Source of the DNA: Lingula anatina
Taxonomy: Eukaryota; Brachiopoda; Lingulata; Lingulida; Lingulidae
Reading direction: 5' to 3'
Assembly (NCBI RefSeq): GCF_001039355.2
Contig: NW_019775799.1
Coordinates: 1 to 64,000 of the forward strand
Length of the DNA: 64,000 bases
The notes beneath the pieces were generated by a model. The model saw nothing but the letters and a program-made list of their open reading frames with translations. It was not told the origin of the DNA and did no database searches. The position numbers and the translations under genes are program-made. Each line of letters begins with the position of its first letter. The first letter of the stretch is position 1. This document shows, in pieces, positions 25,913 to 38,344 of this stretch.

Positions 25913-27314
25913 TTATATCGAGGAGAGCCGGGATCGAGTGAATTTCTGCAGTTGAAGTAATATTTCAATGCGATGTGAGAAGCCGATGTCACAAAGAAAA
26001 AAAAAACGAAATAATTTAAGAGACCCGTGAAGAACAAAATAGGTAGATGTAACGTTAAGGGGTTTATTGTACTGCATAGAATTAAAGTGATTACTTTGTA
26101 CTGGTATAGTTATGCGAGTTAATTACCGGTGGTGTGTTTTAATGGGACAGGTGATGTATTCCTGATACAAACTCAACAGATTTTGTCATTAGTGTGCATT
26201 TATTGAATTAAATACTCGTTTCCCGTGGAGAGGTGAGTCTCAAGCCACGTATATACATGCAGAGGTGACCCCTAAACTTTATACATTTTAACTTGCTGTA
26301 AAAAAACCCGATAATGATAAAAATAAAAATATAAATGATTGCTGATCTGCCTGAAGAAATAACAAGATCTGAGATTCCCTCTGATCTTGTTGAGAAGCAC
26401 TATACATTATAGACACAATTAACCAATATACCTTCCCAGATGTTATTTGCTTATTCATATAGATGATACCCAGCATCATAGGTCTACATTTTAATTGACT
26501 CCACACTACGCTGTGCTGTGCTGTGCTGCCTACTGACAATTTTAGCGTCACCAAATTAACATGTCTGGGTCAGACGCTAATGCGTTAATTACTACATTTA
26601 TTCATGCCTCTCCAGAATACAATTTACTTGAGACAAAAATGGCATCTTCGGTCTATTTGATAGGCACTGCCAGGGTTAAAAAATATACATGTGCCGAGTC
26701 GATTTGGTCTACAGATATGCTCCAAAAAGTCAAGCTTCAATAGTAATTGGCAATGTTTAGTTTGTTGAGACATTCCCTATCACCTGGATAATGTAAAAGA
26801 TACTCCTTGTTAACTATATAATATTATCCCAAGATTATTCACAAATATGGATCTCCATATAAAAAGAAATCTTCCTCTTGTGTCATATACATGTAGCATA
26901 TGCATGCCGTTGACAAAACACGGCTTGTTCTTCCTGCATTATATTCTGTCTTTGGCAATGTTACTCAAATCGTCCTCACTCTGCACGATCAGTCCCTTAT
27001 TCATTACCCGTAGCAATTTATTGATTCAAAACGCAAGTTTGTAGTGTGTGTGTGTGTGTGTGTGTGAGTGTTTGTGTGTGTGTGTGTGTGTGGGCGGGTG
27101 GGNTTTCAAAGTCTACCTGGAACTATATTTCCAATGAATTTTCAACACGATTTTGCCCCTTCCGAGCCTTTTAGGTAACTGTAAAACCCAGGGCACCTTT
27201 ATGGTGTACAGCCAAATATGGAAGACGCAGATGCTCTAGATGGAATGATAACCGAATGATTTATAACGACATCAAGAAGAAAAAAACTAGGTTTGTACTT
27301 TCATATTTTCAGGT
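25913..27314. other. Stretch without a supported gene
   Basis: No coding signal is seen. It contains a (GT)n microsatellite at about 27041-27093, immediately followed by an N at 27103, a contig join just upstream of the fucosyltransferase array. Confidence 0.6.
27041..27093. repeat. (GT)n microsatellite at a contig join
   Basis: An interrupted GT run ends ten bases before the single N at 27103. Confidence 0.9.
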
Positions 27315-28809
27315 TTAAACACATGTGTTTTTCTTAATCTTGGTGCAGTTTTGTGCGGGGCCAACTATGTCTGTTGCGTGGTAGCAGCCTTTGATCTCTC
27401 CATTTCCATATTGAAACTCAAGAAGCTTGCGTTTGGTGTAAACTTTAGACGTTTTTGGCTCTTCGTGCACCTTTTCACATAAACCGCACCAATTCATGTA
27501 GCGGGATTCCAATGGCCTGGTTGATGTATGGGTGTTTTTCCACTCTAAGTAAGGAAGATACAGAGAGTCGTTCTTATCTAATAAAAGAAGGTATTTCGCC
27601 AGCTCTTTTGGTGATGAGAAATTTGATGTGTCAATATGCATTTCTGGTCTTATGCCAAACCGTGAATAGTTGGCACCGCTTCTCGTTACCAGGACGACAT
27701 CCAAGTGCCACGGTCTGAAAAAATTTCTCGGTCAGGTAGTCCACTGCAAAGCTGTTTTCAAAGGCCAGATAGAATTTGTATGTAGCGTTCACGTAACTCC
27801 AACAAGATATACACGGTCTTCCACAATCGCCCAGAATATCGACATCAATATATTTCATTAACTCTGCCACGTACTCCTCTCTCCTACTCCAAGTGATACA
27901 ATCACTCACAACCCATGCCACAAGCTTAGTTTTAGATTTAACACTTGCAAAATAGTTTCGTTTTAAAGGTTTGTCACGTTTAATAATCATACCATAAGGT
28001 GACCATATATCTGAATCTTTTCGGTAGGTAAACGTCCAGTTAAACGAATTAAGAAGCATCTCTTTATTTGAATGGCTGTATATATTTGTTTGACAAGGTG
28101 GCTCTATGGAGAAAAATACCCAAACCTGGTGGCTAGGTTTTACATTTGGAATTTCACATTTCGGTTCCACTCCCTGACATTCATTTTTAAACGCCCGAGC
28201 GGCAATGTTAAATATGATGGCATCAGCGGATTTTGACTGTCTTCGATCCGTAGACATTGAACAACCATTTATAGGGCACGAACGAAATGGATTTTCGTTA
28301 TCTGCATTGTAGAAATTCTCATAATTGTGCCAAAACAGAATGGACTTTTCCTTAACTGGAAGCACCTTGTTATGGGTATGATGGGTACGATAACCGATCT
28401 GCTTTCTTTCCACATTGATGACACTTGAGTCGTGATCCAGGTTGACAGCCGAACTCATTTTCTCTACATGTTGAATTAAATCTACTTCATTTTGATTTGG
28501 CATGGAGAATCGGTTTGACGTCTTAGAATCAACCTGGTCGGAGCCAGGTAGCCCAATTCTACCAACTGTTCCATTATCTTTAATGTCTCCACGGCGGACG
28601 ATACCAAGTCCCATATCATTTCTTCTCGCATGTGGGGAATTCCCCTTAAACAAATTACCTTTCTTTTGCACGAACATAACGTAATGGCCAACGAGGACGC
28701 TGACAACGGCCCAGCAAGATATGACGAGATAGATGTTAAAAAACATACTCTTCACTTGCGTATGGTTTGCCATTTTAATCCCACGAATTCTTTCTGCCAG
28801 TATTTTCAA
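27315..28809 (-). pseudogene. Alpha-1,3-fucosyltransferase copy A (GT10), frameshifted
   Basis: Intronless member of the GT10 fucosyltransferase family, which transfers fucose from GDP-fucose to N-acetylglucosamine of glycans in the Golgi. It has a short cytoplasmic tail (MANHTQVKS from ATG 28773), a signal anchor, a stem, and the motifs FNWTFTYRKDSD and KFYLAFENSFAVDYLTEK. At 27718-27723 there are six A (plus strand) where intact paralogs have five. The main frame therefore ends at 27631 after unrelated residues, while the C-terminal 129 codons remain open in the next frame (27315-27704). The C-terminus also differs from the paralogs (ends KKNTCV). A one-base homopolymer sequencing error cannot be excluded. 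Confidence 0.85.
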
Positions 28810-29845
28810 CTGATCTGAATTGATAACGAGGTGTTTGATTTGCAGTATTTTATATTATCATATACCATCAGTGTATTAAGCACGCGAGGTGGTTTTAATA
28901 TTCATTCAATAGCAGGGTTTCATTCAGTCTTTCAGTCTTACGGTTCATGAGAATAATAAACAATTAAGTAGAATATAACAGGATATAACACAAATTTATA
29001 AAACTTAACAAAACAGTAAGAGTGATAATAATAAACCATCAAAGTGATGCTAACCTTAATTCGGAAGTATATTTTAAGAATTTAATTATATAATTGGGAA
29101 ACATTGCTCAAAATTATCAGTTTGATAAGTTTGAAAACGCCCTTTCTTGTAGTAAAAATCTTTAAATATATTTCTGCCTAATAGTAGGAAAGGGTAAATC
29201 TCAAAACTGTCTACAGGTGTTTTCTGAGGTTATATTCAATGCTGAACCTGACAGCCACTTATTTCTAAATTAATTATTAAGGTCGGAAAGTTGACAATTT
29301 TAAAAATGGAAGATAAATCGGCTTACCTAGAGTGTCATCAACAACAAGTAAAAGCATCATAGTGTGCCCCAAATCTTTCATTATGTTTTATGGGTTGTGG
29401 GATCCATTTCCGATGTTCCTTCTGTATTTGGTAAATTTCATAGTAAAGGCAAATAGCTACGATGTGAGCTGACAGGTTACTGTCATGCTATACTGTACAC
29501 TGACGAGCCGGAATCTTCCACAATAGAGACGGTAAACCATCTTTATTATCTTTTTCAGTCAAATGAGAGGTGGAAAGGTCTCTTAATATCCGCTGAATGG
29601 GATTCATTAGGAAATAGCAATTATCCTAACCAAAGAAATAAAATTTGCAATTTTTAAGGTAGGGTGGCTGATATAACATTATGAATGAAGAGGGGTTTGA
29701 AATCACTATCATAAACTGAGACCTGTAAATAATTTGCCAAGGAAATCTCCAATCTCTTGATCTCCAAGAATATTTTCCCTCTCTTTGAGAAGAACATTCC
29801 CGACAGAATAATATTGTGTTATAATACATTCAGGGGCCTTATAAA
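28810..29845. other. 5' flank of fucosyltransferase A, shared with B
   Basis: Much of this stretch, from about 29210, is repeated at 32910-33485 upstream of copy B. A 67-codon minus-strand ORF (29626-29829; 33260-33463) is kept in both, but this follows from the recent duplication and is not good evidence for a gene. Confidence 0.6.
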
Positions 29846-30412
29846 ACATAATATACATTTCAACTTTTTTTCTTGCCATAAATTTTTTGTTAGTTATAAA
29901 ATGTTTTCAAAACATTACTATAATGTTGTTCCAGAACATTATTTAAACATTTAAAACATGTTATTCCAGAATGTTATTCCAGAATGTTATTCCAGAATGT
30001 TATGAAACATTGAAAAAGCTCCACAAAATAACTTTCTAGATGCTTTATGGAAACGCTTTTCAAATCCTTTCTACAGCGTTATTTTTACGTTACCAAAACG
30101 TTTTTTGTTGGTTAGAAAAATATTTTCGACACATTAATATAAAATTATTCTAGAACTTTTGAAAACATTTTTGAAAACCTCCACAAGATAACTGTGTTCT
30201 AATCTTTTATAAAAACGTTTTTTTAAATCTTTTCAACGACGTTATTAGAACGTTACCATTATTCTTTTTGGTCAGCTGAGAAATTCCTTTTTGTTATACA
30301 AAAGCAAATGACGTTAGCATAACGCACTCATAATGTCATTTTATGCTATAAACAAAAGGAAAACAATGGATAATGTCATGAAACCATTGTGTTAGCTTGG
30401 TCTACTCATTCC
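29846..30412. mobile_element. Interspersed ~0.55-kb repeat, copy 1
   Basis: AT-rich, non-coding element starting near ACATTTCAACTTTTTTTC and ending near TTGGTCTACTCATTC. It is rich in short AACGTT/AAACGTTTT-type words. Copies lie at about 33482-34025, 36262-36822 and, truncated, 40582-40866. Its mobility is inferred from copy 3, which splits a fucosyltransferase gene. No clear terminal inverted repeats were found. Confidence 0.55.
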
Positions 30413-31474
30413 TAGGGTTATAATGCCAGGAAGTCTCGCCAAAATCCCGAGATACAGTACAGTGATATAATGCACACAGACCCCTTAATGCATAGTGTAT
30501 TGGGGAAGTGTGATGAAGTTGTAAAGTTCAATATTCGGTCCGCCGATCGAGAAGAAGCAAACAAAAAAACCACGGGTTTCCAACCAGTTTTATTTCTACT
30601 CCCTTAGTTCATCCCCCATTCTACCTGACACCAGTCCTATTTTCATCCAACTTTCAACATAACATCTACTAGCCCTTTATAAATATCTCAGGTACACGGT
30701 TCTTGATCCATCTTCTTTCTGCTATCAGTGTATCTGTACTTTAATCAGTTTTTAATGTGATGCAATTCTCGATGAGCAATGGCCTTTGTGGAAAATATCG
30801 TACCATTCTAATTGTTCTGTTCCCCCCCACTCGTTTTCTCGTATTAAATCTGCCATTCTTTGTTCTTCTCCGCCATTTCGTGAGTGACATTTTCACCTCT
30901 CCTGATTTCCAATAAGTTTATTTTCTCTGCAGATAATAAAGCAACAGAAAGCTACCCATAGGACTTTTGTCGACAACTAAAGTATATTCACAGCAATTCT
31001 ATCTTGAATTGCAGTCATTTTAAGAATAAAACGGTTGATATCATTTAGTATATATCAGGTTTACTGGTGACCATTTAGATGTCTATCCGCTTCATTTGCT
31101 ACGCTAAGCTTGGCTAAATATAAGCTAGAAAAATATACAATTTTGCCTAGGCACAGAAATGCGCAACATTCGATTTGTTAAGATTCTTCTATCATCTGGT
31201 TGGCACAAATAATCTCTTATTATTCAAAATTTGATGTAACATTGTCCATCTGAAAGGAATTGCCAGCAGAAATTTTGATTTAAAATGCTAGTATAGTGCG
31301 TGTGTGTGTGTGTGTGTTTTTATCACATTTTACCCGAAAAACCCATAAAACTCTGACACTTACCCCCCTCCAACATGGAAGGCGCAAAAATTATAATAAA
31401 AAGAAGCAAAGAGACTGAATAAGTCATCACCAATCAAGGCAAAAAGTAACAAAAACTAGTCTGGTAATTTCAAG
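30413..31474. other. 3' flank of fucosyltransferase B, part of the duplicated unit
   Basis: Non-coding sequence matching 34026-35279 downstream of copy C and 39280-40256 downstream of C'. It contains a short GT run near 31300. It defines the left part of the A/B/C duplication unit. Confidence 0.7.
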
Positions 31475-32890
31475 TCATTCATTATGAAGATTTGAACACA
31501 TCATTTTTTTCGTAATCTTGGTGCAGTTTTGCGCCGGGCCAACTATGTCTGTTGCGTGGTAGCAGCCTTTGATCTCTCCATTTTTATATTGCCACTCGAA
31601 AAGCTCGTGCTTGGTGTAAACTTTTGACGTTTTTGGCTCTTTTTGCACCTTTTCACATAAACCGCACCAATTCATGTAGCGGGATTCCAGTGGTCTGGTT
31701 GATATGTGGGTGTTTTTCCACTCTAAGTAAGGAAGATACAGGGAGTTGTTCTTATCTAACAAAAGAAGGTAATTCGCCAGCTCTTTAGGTGATGAGAAAT
31801 TTGATGTGTCAATATGCATTTCTGGTCTTATTCCAAACCGTGAATAGTTGGCACCGCTTCTCGTTACCAGGACGACATCCAAGTGCCACGGTCTGAAAAA
31901 TTTCTCGGTCAGGTAGTCCACTGCAAAACTGTTTTCAAAGGCCAGATAGAATTTGTAGGTAGCGTTCACGTAACTCCAACAAGATATACACGGCCTTCCA
32001 CAATCACCGAGAATATCGACATCAATATATTTCATCAGCTCTGCCACGTACTCCTCTCTCCTACTCCAAGTGATACAATCACTCACAACCCATGCGACAA
32101 GCTTAGTTTTAGATTTAACACTTGCAGAATAGTTTCGTTTTAAAGGTTTGTCACGTTTAATAATCATACCATAAGGCGTCCATATATCTGAATCCTTTCT
32201 GAAAGTAAACGTCCAGTTAAACGAATTAAGAAGCATCTCTTTATTTGAATGGCTGTATATATTTGTTTGACAAGGTGGCTCTATGGAGAAAAATACCCAA
32301 ACCTGGTGGCTAGGTTTCACATTAGGAATTTCACATTTCGGTTCCACTCCCTGACATTCATTTTTAAACGCCCGAGCGGCAATGTTAAATATGATGGCAT
32401 CAGCGGTTTTTGACTGTCTTCGATCCGTAGACATTGAACAAGCATTTATAGGGCACGAGCGAAATGGATTTCCGTTATCTGCATTGTAGAAATTCTCATA
32501 ATTGTTCCAAAACAGAATGGACTTTTCCTTAACTGGAAGCACCTTGTTATGGGTATGATGGGTAAGAGAACCGATCTGCTTTCTTTCCACATTGATGACA
32601 CTTGAATCAAATTGTTCGGAGCCAGGTAACTCCATTCTACCAACTGTTTCATTATTTTTATTGTCTCCACGGCGGACGATACCAAATCCCATACCATTTC
32701 TTCTTGCGAGTGGGAAATTCCCCTTGAACAAATTACCTTTCTTTTGCACGAACATAACATAGTGCCCAACGAGGACGCTTATAACGGCCCAGCAAGATAT
32801 GACGAGATAGATTTTAAAAAACATACTCTTCACTTTCGTATGGTTTGCCATTTTAATCCCACGATTTCTTTCTGTCAGTATTTTACTCAT
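31475..32890 (-). CDS. Alpha-1,3-fucosyltransferase copy B (GT10), intact
   Basis: Intronless GT10 enzyme of 471 codons; type II Golgi membrane protein expected to add alpha-1,3-linked fucose from GDP-fucose. The first Met is at 32890. The internal Met at 32851 (MANHTKVKS) fits paralogs better, giving 458 residues. In order: tail, signal anchor (FFKIYLVISCWAVISVLVG), a short stem about 33 residues shorter than in D, catalytic region with WVFFSIEPP, FNWTFTFRKDSD, CGRPCISCWSYVNATY and the GDP-fucose motif KFYLAFENSFAVDYLTEK, then FRPWHLDVVLVTRSG and a cysteine-rich end (MNWCGLCEK, KGCYHATDIVGPAQNC). Sequons include NAT and NFS. It lies between A and broken C in the same orientation. Acceptor specificity cannot be read from sequence. 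Confidence 0.93.
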   Translation of the reverse strand: MSKILTERNRGIKMANHTKVKSMFFKIYLVISCWAVISVLVGHYVMFVQKKGNLFKGNFPLARRNGMGFGIVRRGDNKNNETVGRMELPGSEQFDSSVINVERKQIGSLTHHTHNKVLPVKEKSILFWNNYENFYNADNGNPFRSCPINACSMSTDRRQSKTADAIIFNIAARAFKNECQGVEPKCEIPNVKPSHQVWVFFSIEPPCQTNIYSHSNKEMLLNSFNWTFTFRKDSDIWTPYGMIIKRDKPLKRNYSASVKSKTKLVAWVVSDCITWSRREEYVAELMKYIDVDILGDCGRPCISCWSYVNATYKFYLAFENSFAVDYLTEKFFRPWHLDVVLVTRSGANYSRFGIRPEMHIDTSNFSSPKELANYLLLLDKNNSLYLPYLEWKNTHISTRPLESRYMNWCGLCEKVQKEPKTSKVYTKHELFEWQYKNGEIKGCYHATDIVGPAQNCTKITKKMMCSNLHNE

Positions 32891-33481
32891 CTGAAATCAC
32901 AAAATTGTCTACAACAGGTGTTTTCTGAGGTAATAATATATATATAATATATTCATTGCTGAACCTGACAGCCACTTATTTCTAAATCAATTATTTAGGT
33001 CGGTAAGTTGACAATTTTAAAAATGGAAGGCAAATCGGTCTACCTAGAGTCTTATCAACAACAATTAAAGGTATTGTAGAGTGCCATATAGGCTACGATG
33101 TGAGCTGACAGGTTACTGTCAAGCTACTGTACAATGATGAGCCGGAATCTTCCACAATAGAGACGGTAAACCACCTTAATTATCTTTTTCAGTCAAATGA
33201 GAGGTGGTAAGGTCTCTTAACATCTGCTGGATGGGATTCATTAGGAAATAGCAATTATCCTAACCAAAGAAATAAAATTTGCTATTTTTAAGGTAGGGTG
33301 GCTGATATAACATTATGAATGAAGAGGGGTTTGAAATCATTACCATAAACTGAGACCTGTAAATAAGTTGCCAAGGAAATCTCCAATCTCTTGATCTCCA
33401 AGAATATTTTCCCTCTCTTTGAGAAGAACATTCCCGACAGAATGATTTTGTGTTATAATACATTCAGGGGCCTTATAAAAC

Positions 33482-34025
33482 ATAATATACATTTCAACTT
33501 TTTTTCTTGCCATAAAGTTTTTTGTTAGTTATAAAATGTTTTCAAAACATTACTATAATGCTGTTCCAGAACATTATTTAAACGTTTAAAACAATTTGAT
33601 GTTTTTCCAGAATGTTATGAACATTGAAAAAGCTCCACAAAATAACTTTCTAGATGCTTTATAGAAACGCTTTTCAAATCCTTTCTACAGCGTTATTTTA
33701 ACGTTACCAAAACGTTTTTTGTTGGTTAGAAATACATTTTCGACACATTAATATAATATTATTCTAGAACTTTTGAAAACATTTTTGAAAACCTCCACAA
33801 GATAACTGTGTTCTAACCTTTTATAAAAACTTTTTTTTTTTAAATTTTTTCAACGACTTTATTAGAACGCTACCATAATTCTTTTTGGTCAGCTAAGACA
33901 TTCCTTTTCGTTATACAAAAACATATGACGTTAGCATAACGTACTCATAATGTCATTTTATGCTATAAACAAAAGGAAAACAATGGATAATGTTATGAAA
34001 CCGTTGTGTTAGCTTGGTCTACTCA
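33482..34025. mobile_element. Interspersed ~0.55-kb repeat, copy 2
   Basis: Same element as 29846-30412, in the 5' flank of copy B. It lacks a small internal block of tandem 'TTCCAGAATGTTA' units present in copy 1. Confidence 0.55.
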
Positions 34026-34107
34026 TTCCTAGGGTTATAATGCCAGGAAGTCTCGCCAAAATCCCGAGATACAGTACAGTGATATAATGCACACAGACCC
34101 CTTAATG

Positions 34108-34494
34108 CATAGTGTATTGGGGCAGTGTGATGAAGTTGTAAAGTTCAATATTCGGTCCGCCGATCGAGAAGAAGCAAACAAAAAGAGCCACGGGTTTCCA
34201 ACCAGTTTTATTTATACTCCCTTAGTTCATCCCCCATTCTACCTGACACCAGTCCTATTTACATCCAACTTTCAACATAACATCTACTAGCCCTTTATAA
34301 NCATAGTGTATCGGGGCAGTGTGATGAAGTTGTAAAGTTCAATATTCGGTCCGCCGATCGAGAAGAAGCAAACAAAAAGAGCCACGGGTTTCCAACCAGT
34401 TTTATTTATACTCCCTTAGTTCATCCCCCATTCTACCTGACACCAGTCCTATTTACATCCAACTTTCAACATAACATCTACTAGCCCTTTATAA
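34108..34494. repeat. ~190-bp repeat around N 34301 (assembly overlap)
   Basis: Sequence 34108-34300 recurs immediately after the N at 34302-34494 with a single visible difference (TATTGGGG versus TATCGGGG). Only the second copy continues. An unmerged contig end is the likely cause. Confidence 0.85.
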
Positions 34495-36261
34495 ATATCT
34501 CAGGTACACGGTTCTTGATCCATCTTCTTTCTGCTATCAGTGTATCTGTACTTTAATCAGTTTTTAATGTGATGCAATTCTCGATGAGCAATGGCCTTTG
34601 TGGAAAATATCGTACCATTCTAATTGTTCTGTCCCCCGACAACTAGTTTTCTCGTATAAAACCTCCCTTCCTTTTTTCTTCTTCGCCATTTCGTGAGTGA
34701 CATTTTCACCTCTCCTGTTTTCTAATAAGTTTATTTTCTCTGCAAATAATAAAGCAACAGAAAGCTACCCATAGGACTTTTATCGACAACAAAAATATAT
34801 TCACAGCAATTCTATCTTGACTTGCAGTCATTTTAAGAATAAAACGGCTGATATCATTTAATATATATCAGGTTTAATGGTGACCATTTAGAAGTCCATC
34901 AACTTCATTTACTACGCTAAGCTGGGCTAAGCTAGAAAAATATGCAATTTTGCCTAGGCACAGAAATGCGCAACATTCGATTTGTTAAGATCCTATCACT
35001 TGGTTGGCACAAATAATCTCTTATTATTCAGAATTTGCTGTAACATTGTCCATCTGAAAGGAATTGCCAGCAGAAATTTTGATTCAAAATGCTAGTATAG
35101 TGCGTGTGTGAGTGTGTGCTTTGTTATCACATTTTACCCGAAAAAACCATTAAACTCTGAAACTGTCCCCCCCCCTCCAATACGGAAGAAGAAAAATTAT
35201 AATAAAAAGTAGCAAAGAGGCTGAAAAAGTCATCACCAATCAAGGCAAAAAGTAACAAAAACTAGTATGGTAATTCAGCTCATTCATCATGAAGATTTGA
35301 ACACATCATTTTGGTGCAGTTTTGCGCCGGGCCAACTATGTCTGTTGCGTGGTAACAGCCTTTGATCTCTCCATTTCCATATTGCCACTCGAAAAGCTCG
35401 CGTTTGGTGTAAACTTTTGACGTTTTTGGATCTTCGTGCACCTTTTCACATAAACCGCACCAATTCATGTAGCGGGATTCCAATGGCCTGGTTGATGTGT
35501 GGGTGTTTTTCCACTCTAAGTACGGAAGATACAGGAAGTCATTCTTATCTAATAAAAGAAGGTATTTCGCCAGCTCTTTAGGTGATGAGAAATTTGATGT
35601 GTCAATATGCATTTCTGGTCTTATTCTAAACCGTGAATAGTTGACACCGCTTCTCGTTACCAGGACGACATCCAAGTGCCACGGTCTGAAAATTTTTTTC
35701 GGTCAGGTAGTCCACTGCAAAACTGTTTTCAAAGGCCAGGTAAAATTTGTATGTAACGTTCACGTAACTCCAACAAGATATACACGGTCTTCCACAATCC
35801 CCTAGAATATCGACATCAATATATTTCAACAACTCTGCCACGTACTCCTCTCTCCTACTCCAAGTGATACAATCACTCACAACCCATGCGACAAGCTTAG
35901 TTTTCGATTTAACAGTAGCAGAATAGTTTCGTTTTAAAGGTTTGGCACGTCTAATAATCATACCATAAGGAGACAATATATCTGAATCCTTTCTGTAAGT
36001 AAACGTCCAGTTAAACGAATTAAGAAGCATATCTTTATTTGAATGGCTGTATATATTTGTTTGACAAGGTGGCTCCATTGCCAAAAATACCCAAACCTGG
36101 TGGCTAGGTTTCTCATTTGGAATTTCACATTTCGGTTCCACTCCCTGGCATTCATTGTGAAACGATTGAGCAGCTAGGTTATATATGATGACATCAGCGG
36201 TTTTTGACTGTCTTCGATCCGTAATCATAGAACAAGCACTTATGGGACACGAGCGAAATGT

Positions 36262-36822
36262 ACATTTCATTTTTTTTTATTGTTCTTACCACAAAGTTTT
36301 TTGTTAGTTATAAAACGTTTTCAATACATTATTATAATGTTGTTCTAGGACGTTAATTAAACGTAAAAACACATTTTGATGCTATTCCAGAACATAATAA
36401 AACATCGAAAAAAACTCAGAAAAAAAAACTTTTTAGACGTTTTATAGAAACGCTTTTCAAATCCTTTCTACAGCGTTATTTTTACGTTACCAAAACGTTT
36501 TTTGTTGGTTAGAAAATTATTTTTGACACATTGATATAGTATTATTCTAGAACTTTTGAAAACATTTCTGAAAACCTCCACAAGATACCTGTATTGTAAC
36601 CTTTTATAAAAACTTTTTTTTTAAAAATCTTTTCAACGACTTTATTAGAACGTTACCATAATTCTTTTTGGTCAGCTGAGACATTCCTTTTTGTTATACA
36701 AAAACATATGACATTAGCATAACGCACTCATAATGTCATTTTATTCTATAAACAAAAGGAAAACAGTGGATAATGTTATGAAACCGTTGTGTTAGCTTGG
36801 TTTACTCATTCATTTACTTTTT
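36262..36822. mobile_element. Interspersed ~0.55-kb repeat, copy 3, inside fucosyltransferase C
   Basis: Homologous to the elements at 29846 and 33482. It separates two adjoining parts of one fucosyltransferase coding sequence, which is the best evidence in the window that this repeat moved. Confidence 0.65.
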
Positions 36823-37184
36823 TTTGTAAAAAATCTGATAACCGTTCCAAAACAGAATAGACTCATTGATGGGACTTGAATCCCGATCCAGTTTAATATT
36901 CAAACTCTTTTTCTGAAGGTGCTGTGTAAGATCTACTTCATTTGATTTCCCATATAAAATACTGGTTTTGAATGGACTTGGCTGGTGGCAGGTAGGTCTC
37001 TTCTTTCCCTTTCTCCTTTATTTCTGGTGTCTTCTCGGCGGCTGATACCAAATTCCAGATTCCAGATTTCTTGTATTAGGTCGATAATTGTATGAATCAC
37101 TCACCTTTGATGGACAGACCATAGTGAACAATTAGAACGCTGAGAGCGGTCCAGCAGGTTAGTACTTGTAAGCAAGATGTTAAA

Positions 37185-38103
37185 CACCCAAACCCAATAT
37201 AGAGGTGCAATTGATGTCACAAGTATGTTATTAAAAATATTTACTGCACAGATTGCCAACTGTGTTTGATTATTTTAGGGTCCCACATGAAGAAGCTTGT
37301 ATAAAAGTTTCACTCTCCTGGAACCATGAATAATTAAAAATAATTTATCGTTTAACCCCAAAAAGCAACATACGTTACTGTCACAAATACAAAACGTCCA
37401 ACTGTGAAACGCTCTACTCACTTTGAAAATTCAGCCATCACTGGTTTTGTTCATTGATTTATCTCCTACAAGTATAACGTTGCTAATAATTATAATAATC
37501 TTCTGTATAGACCTGTTGATTGTTTTTGAGCGACTTAAGTTTGCTTGTCACAGAATATAAAAAATGGGGAAAATACACCCTACCAACAGTAAAATAAGCA
37601 TTAAATAAACATGTTTCCCTTCATGATCCAAAGATTATATCAGAAATGTCAAACTATCATGGAAACACAATATATTGTTCGGTCAGCAAAAGAAAACATT
37701 GTATCTCTTGCACACTCTTGAACAAAAAGAAACATTTTGACAATTTTTCTAGGGAACATACGTTACCTAGTATAAGCCATGTCGCAAAACCCCTTGAGAT
37801 ACAGTTTAAATATTTATAAAAACGTCCTTACGTCATGTCTAATTTACCATGACTGAACCACTAAAAAACATATCGGAACGCGGCATAAAAATGAAAATTA
37901 AATGGCAAGAACATACGTTACCGTACGTTTTTTGGAACATACGTTACCATATAGGGCTCTTTGCGTAATGTTAAAGACATGGTAAAAATTAAAAATTGAA
38001 TTTCAGTTGAGACAGTCGTGGATTTTTGTTCTATACACATATATGTTTTGAAATATTGAATACAATTTTGAATTCATTAATTTTTATTTTTTTTACACTT
38101 TGA
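37185..38103. mobile_element. ~919-bp insertion in the 5' coding part of fucosyltransferase C
   Basis: Compared with copy D, the codons just after MAKCA... are separated from the signal anchor by this block. It starts CACCCAAACCC and has no ORF of note. It carries the 12-mer AACATACGTTAC four times (37367, 37755, 37910, 37936). The same insertion starts in C' at about 41230. Family unknown. Confidence 0.55.
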
Positions 38104-38344
38104 AAAGAGCACGTACTTCCTTCTAGCACACTTTGCCATTTTAAGTCTACCGATAGTATACAAACATTTTTATACTTCTCGCCTCTGATTACAAGGTGCT
38201 AAATTTAAAACATTGCATAAACCATATTTTGTTAGTCTTGAATTATGCATGTGTGTCATTAGTTTTTGGTGTGAGATAATGATCGGGTTCCGACACTTCC
38301 CGCACGAAAATGCATGATTATCGAGTAGCATTGAAATATTAGAG

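Larger units (their letters stand above)
35280..38137 (-). pseudogene. Alpha-1,3-fucosyltransferase copy C, split into three parts
   Basis: The pieces lie in gene order on the minus strand. 38105-38137 is the first codons (MAKCAR). 36825-37184 is the signal anchor to stem, similar to copy D and ending near the FWNGYQ residues. 35280-36258 runs from FRSCPISACSM to the C-terminus. The first break is a ~919-bp insertion (37185-38103). The second is a ~560-bp copy of the interspersed repeat (36262-36822), placed almost exactly between the NFYK and FRSCP residues. The C-terminal piece also has a +1 frameshift near 35693, at the same codons as copy A. Catalytic motifs such as FNWTFTYRKDSD and KFYLAFENS remain readable. 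The gene is not functional as assembled. Confidence 0.85.

Noticed and set aside
27706-27730. Programmed frameshifting in fucosyltransferase A
   Set aside because: One extra base would need a +1 shift to restore the frame; a T homopolymer offers no known +1 signal, so mutation or sequencing error is simpler.
29626-29829. 67-codon minus ORF conserved upstream of copies A and B (also 33260-33463)
   Set aside because: Similarity is explained by the recent duplication of the whole flank; no family resemblance and no independent support.
34087-34290. Plus ORF (VLGQCDEVVKFNIRSAD) found at several places in the array
   Set aside because: Lies in duplicated 3' flank; the version near 30490 carries an indel that breaks it, so there is no sign of coding constraint.
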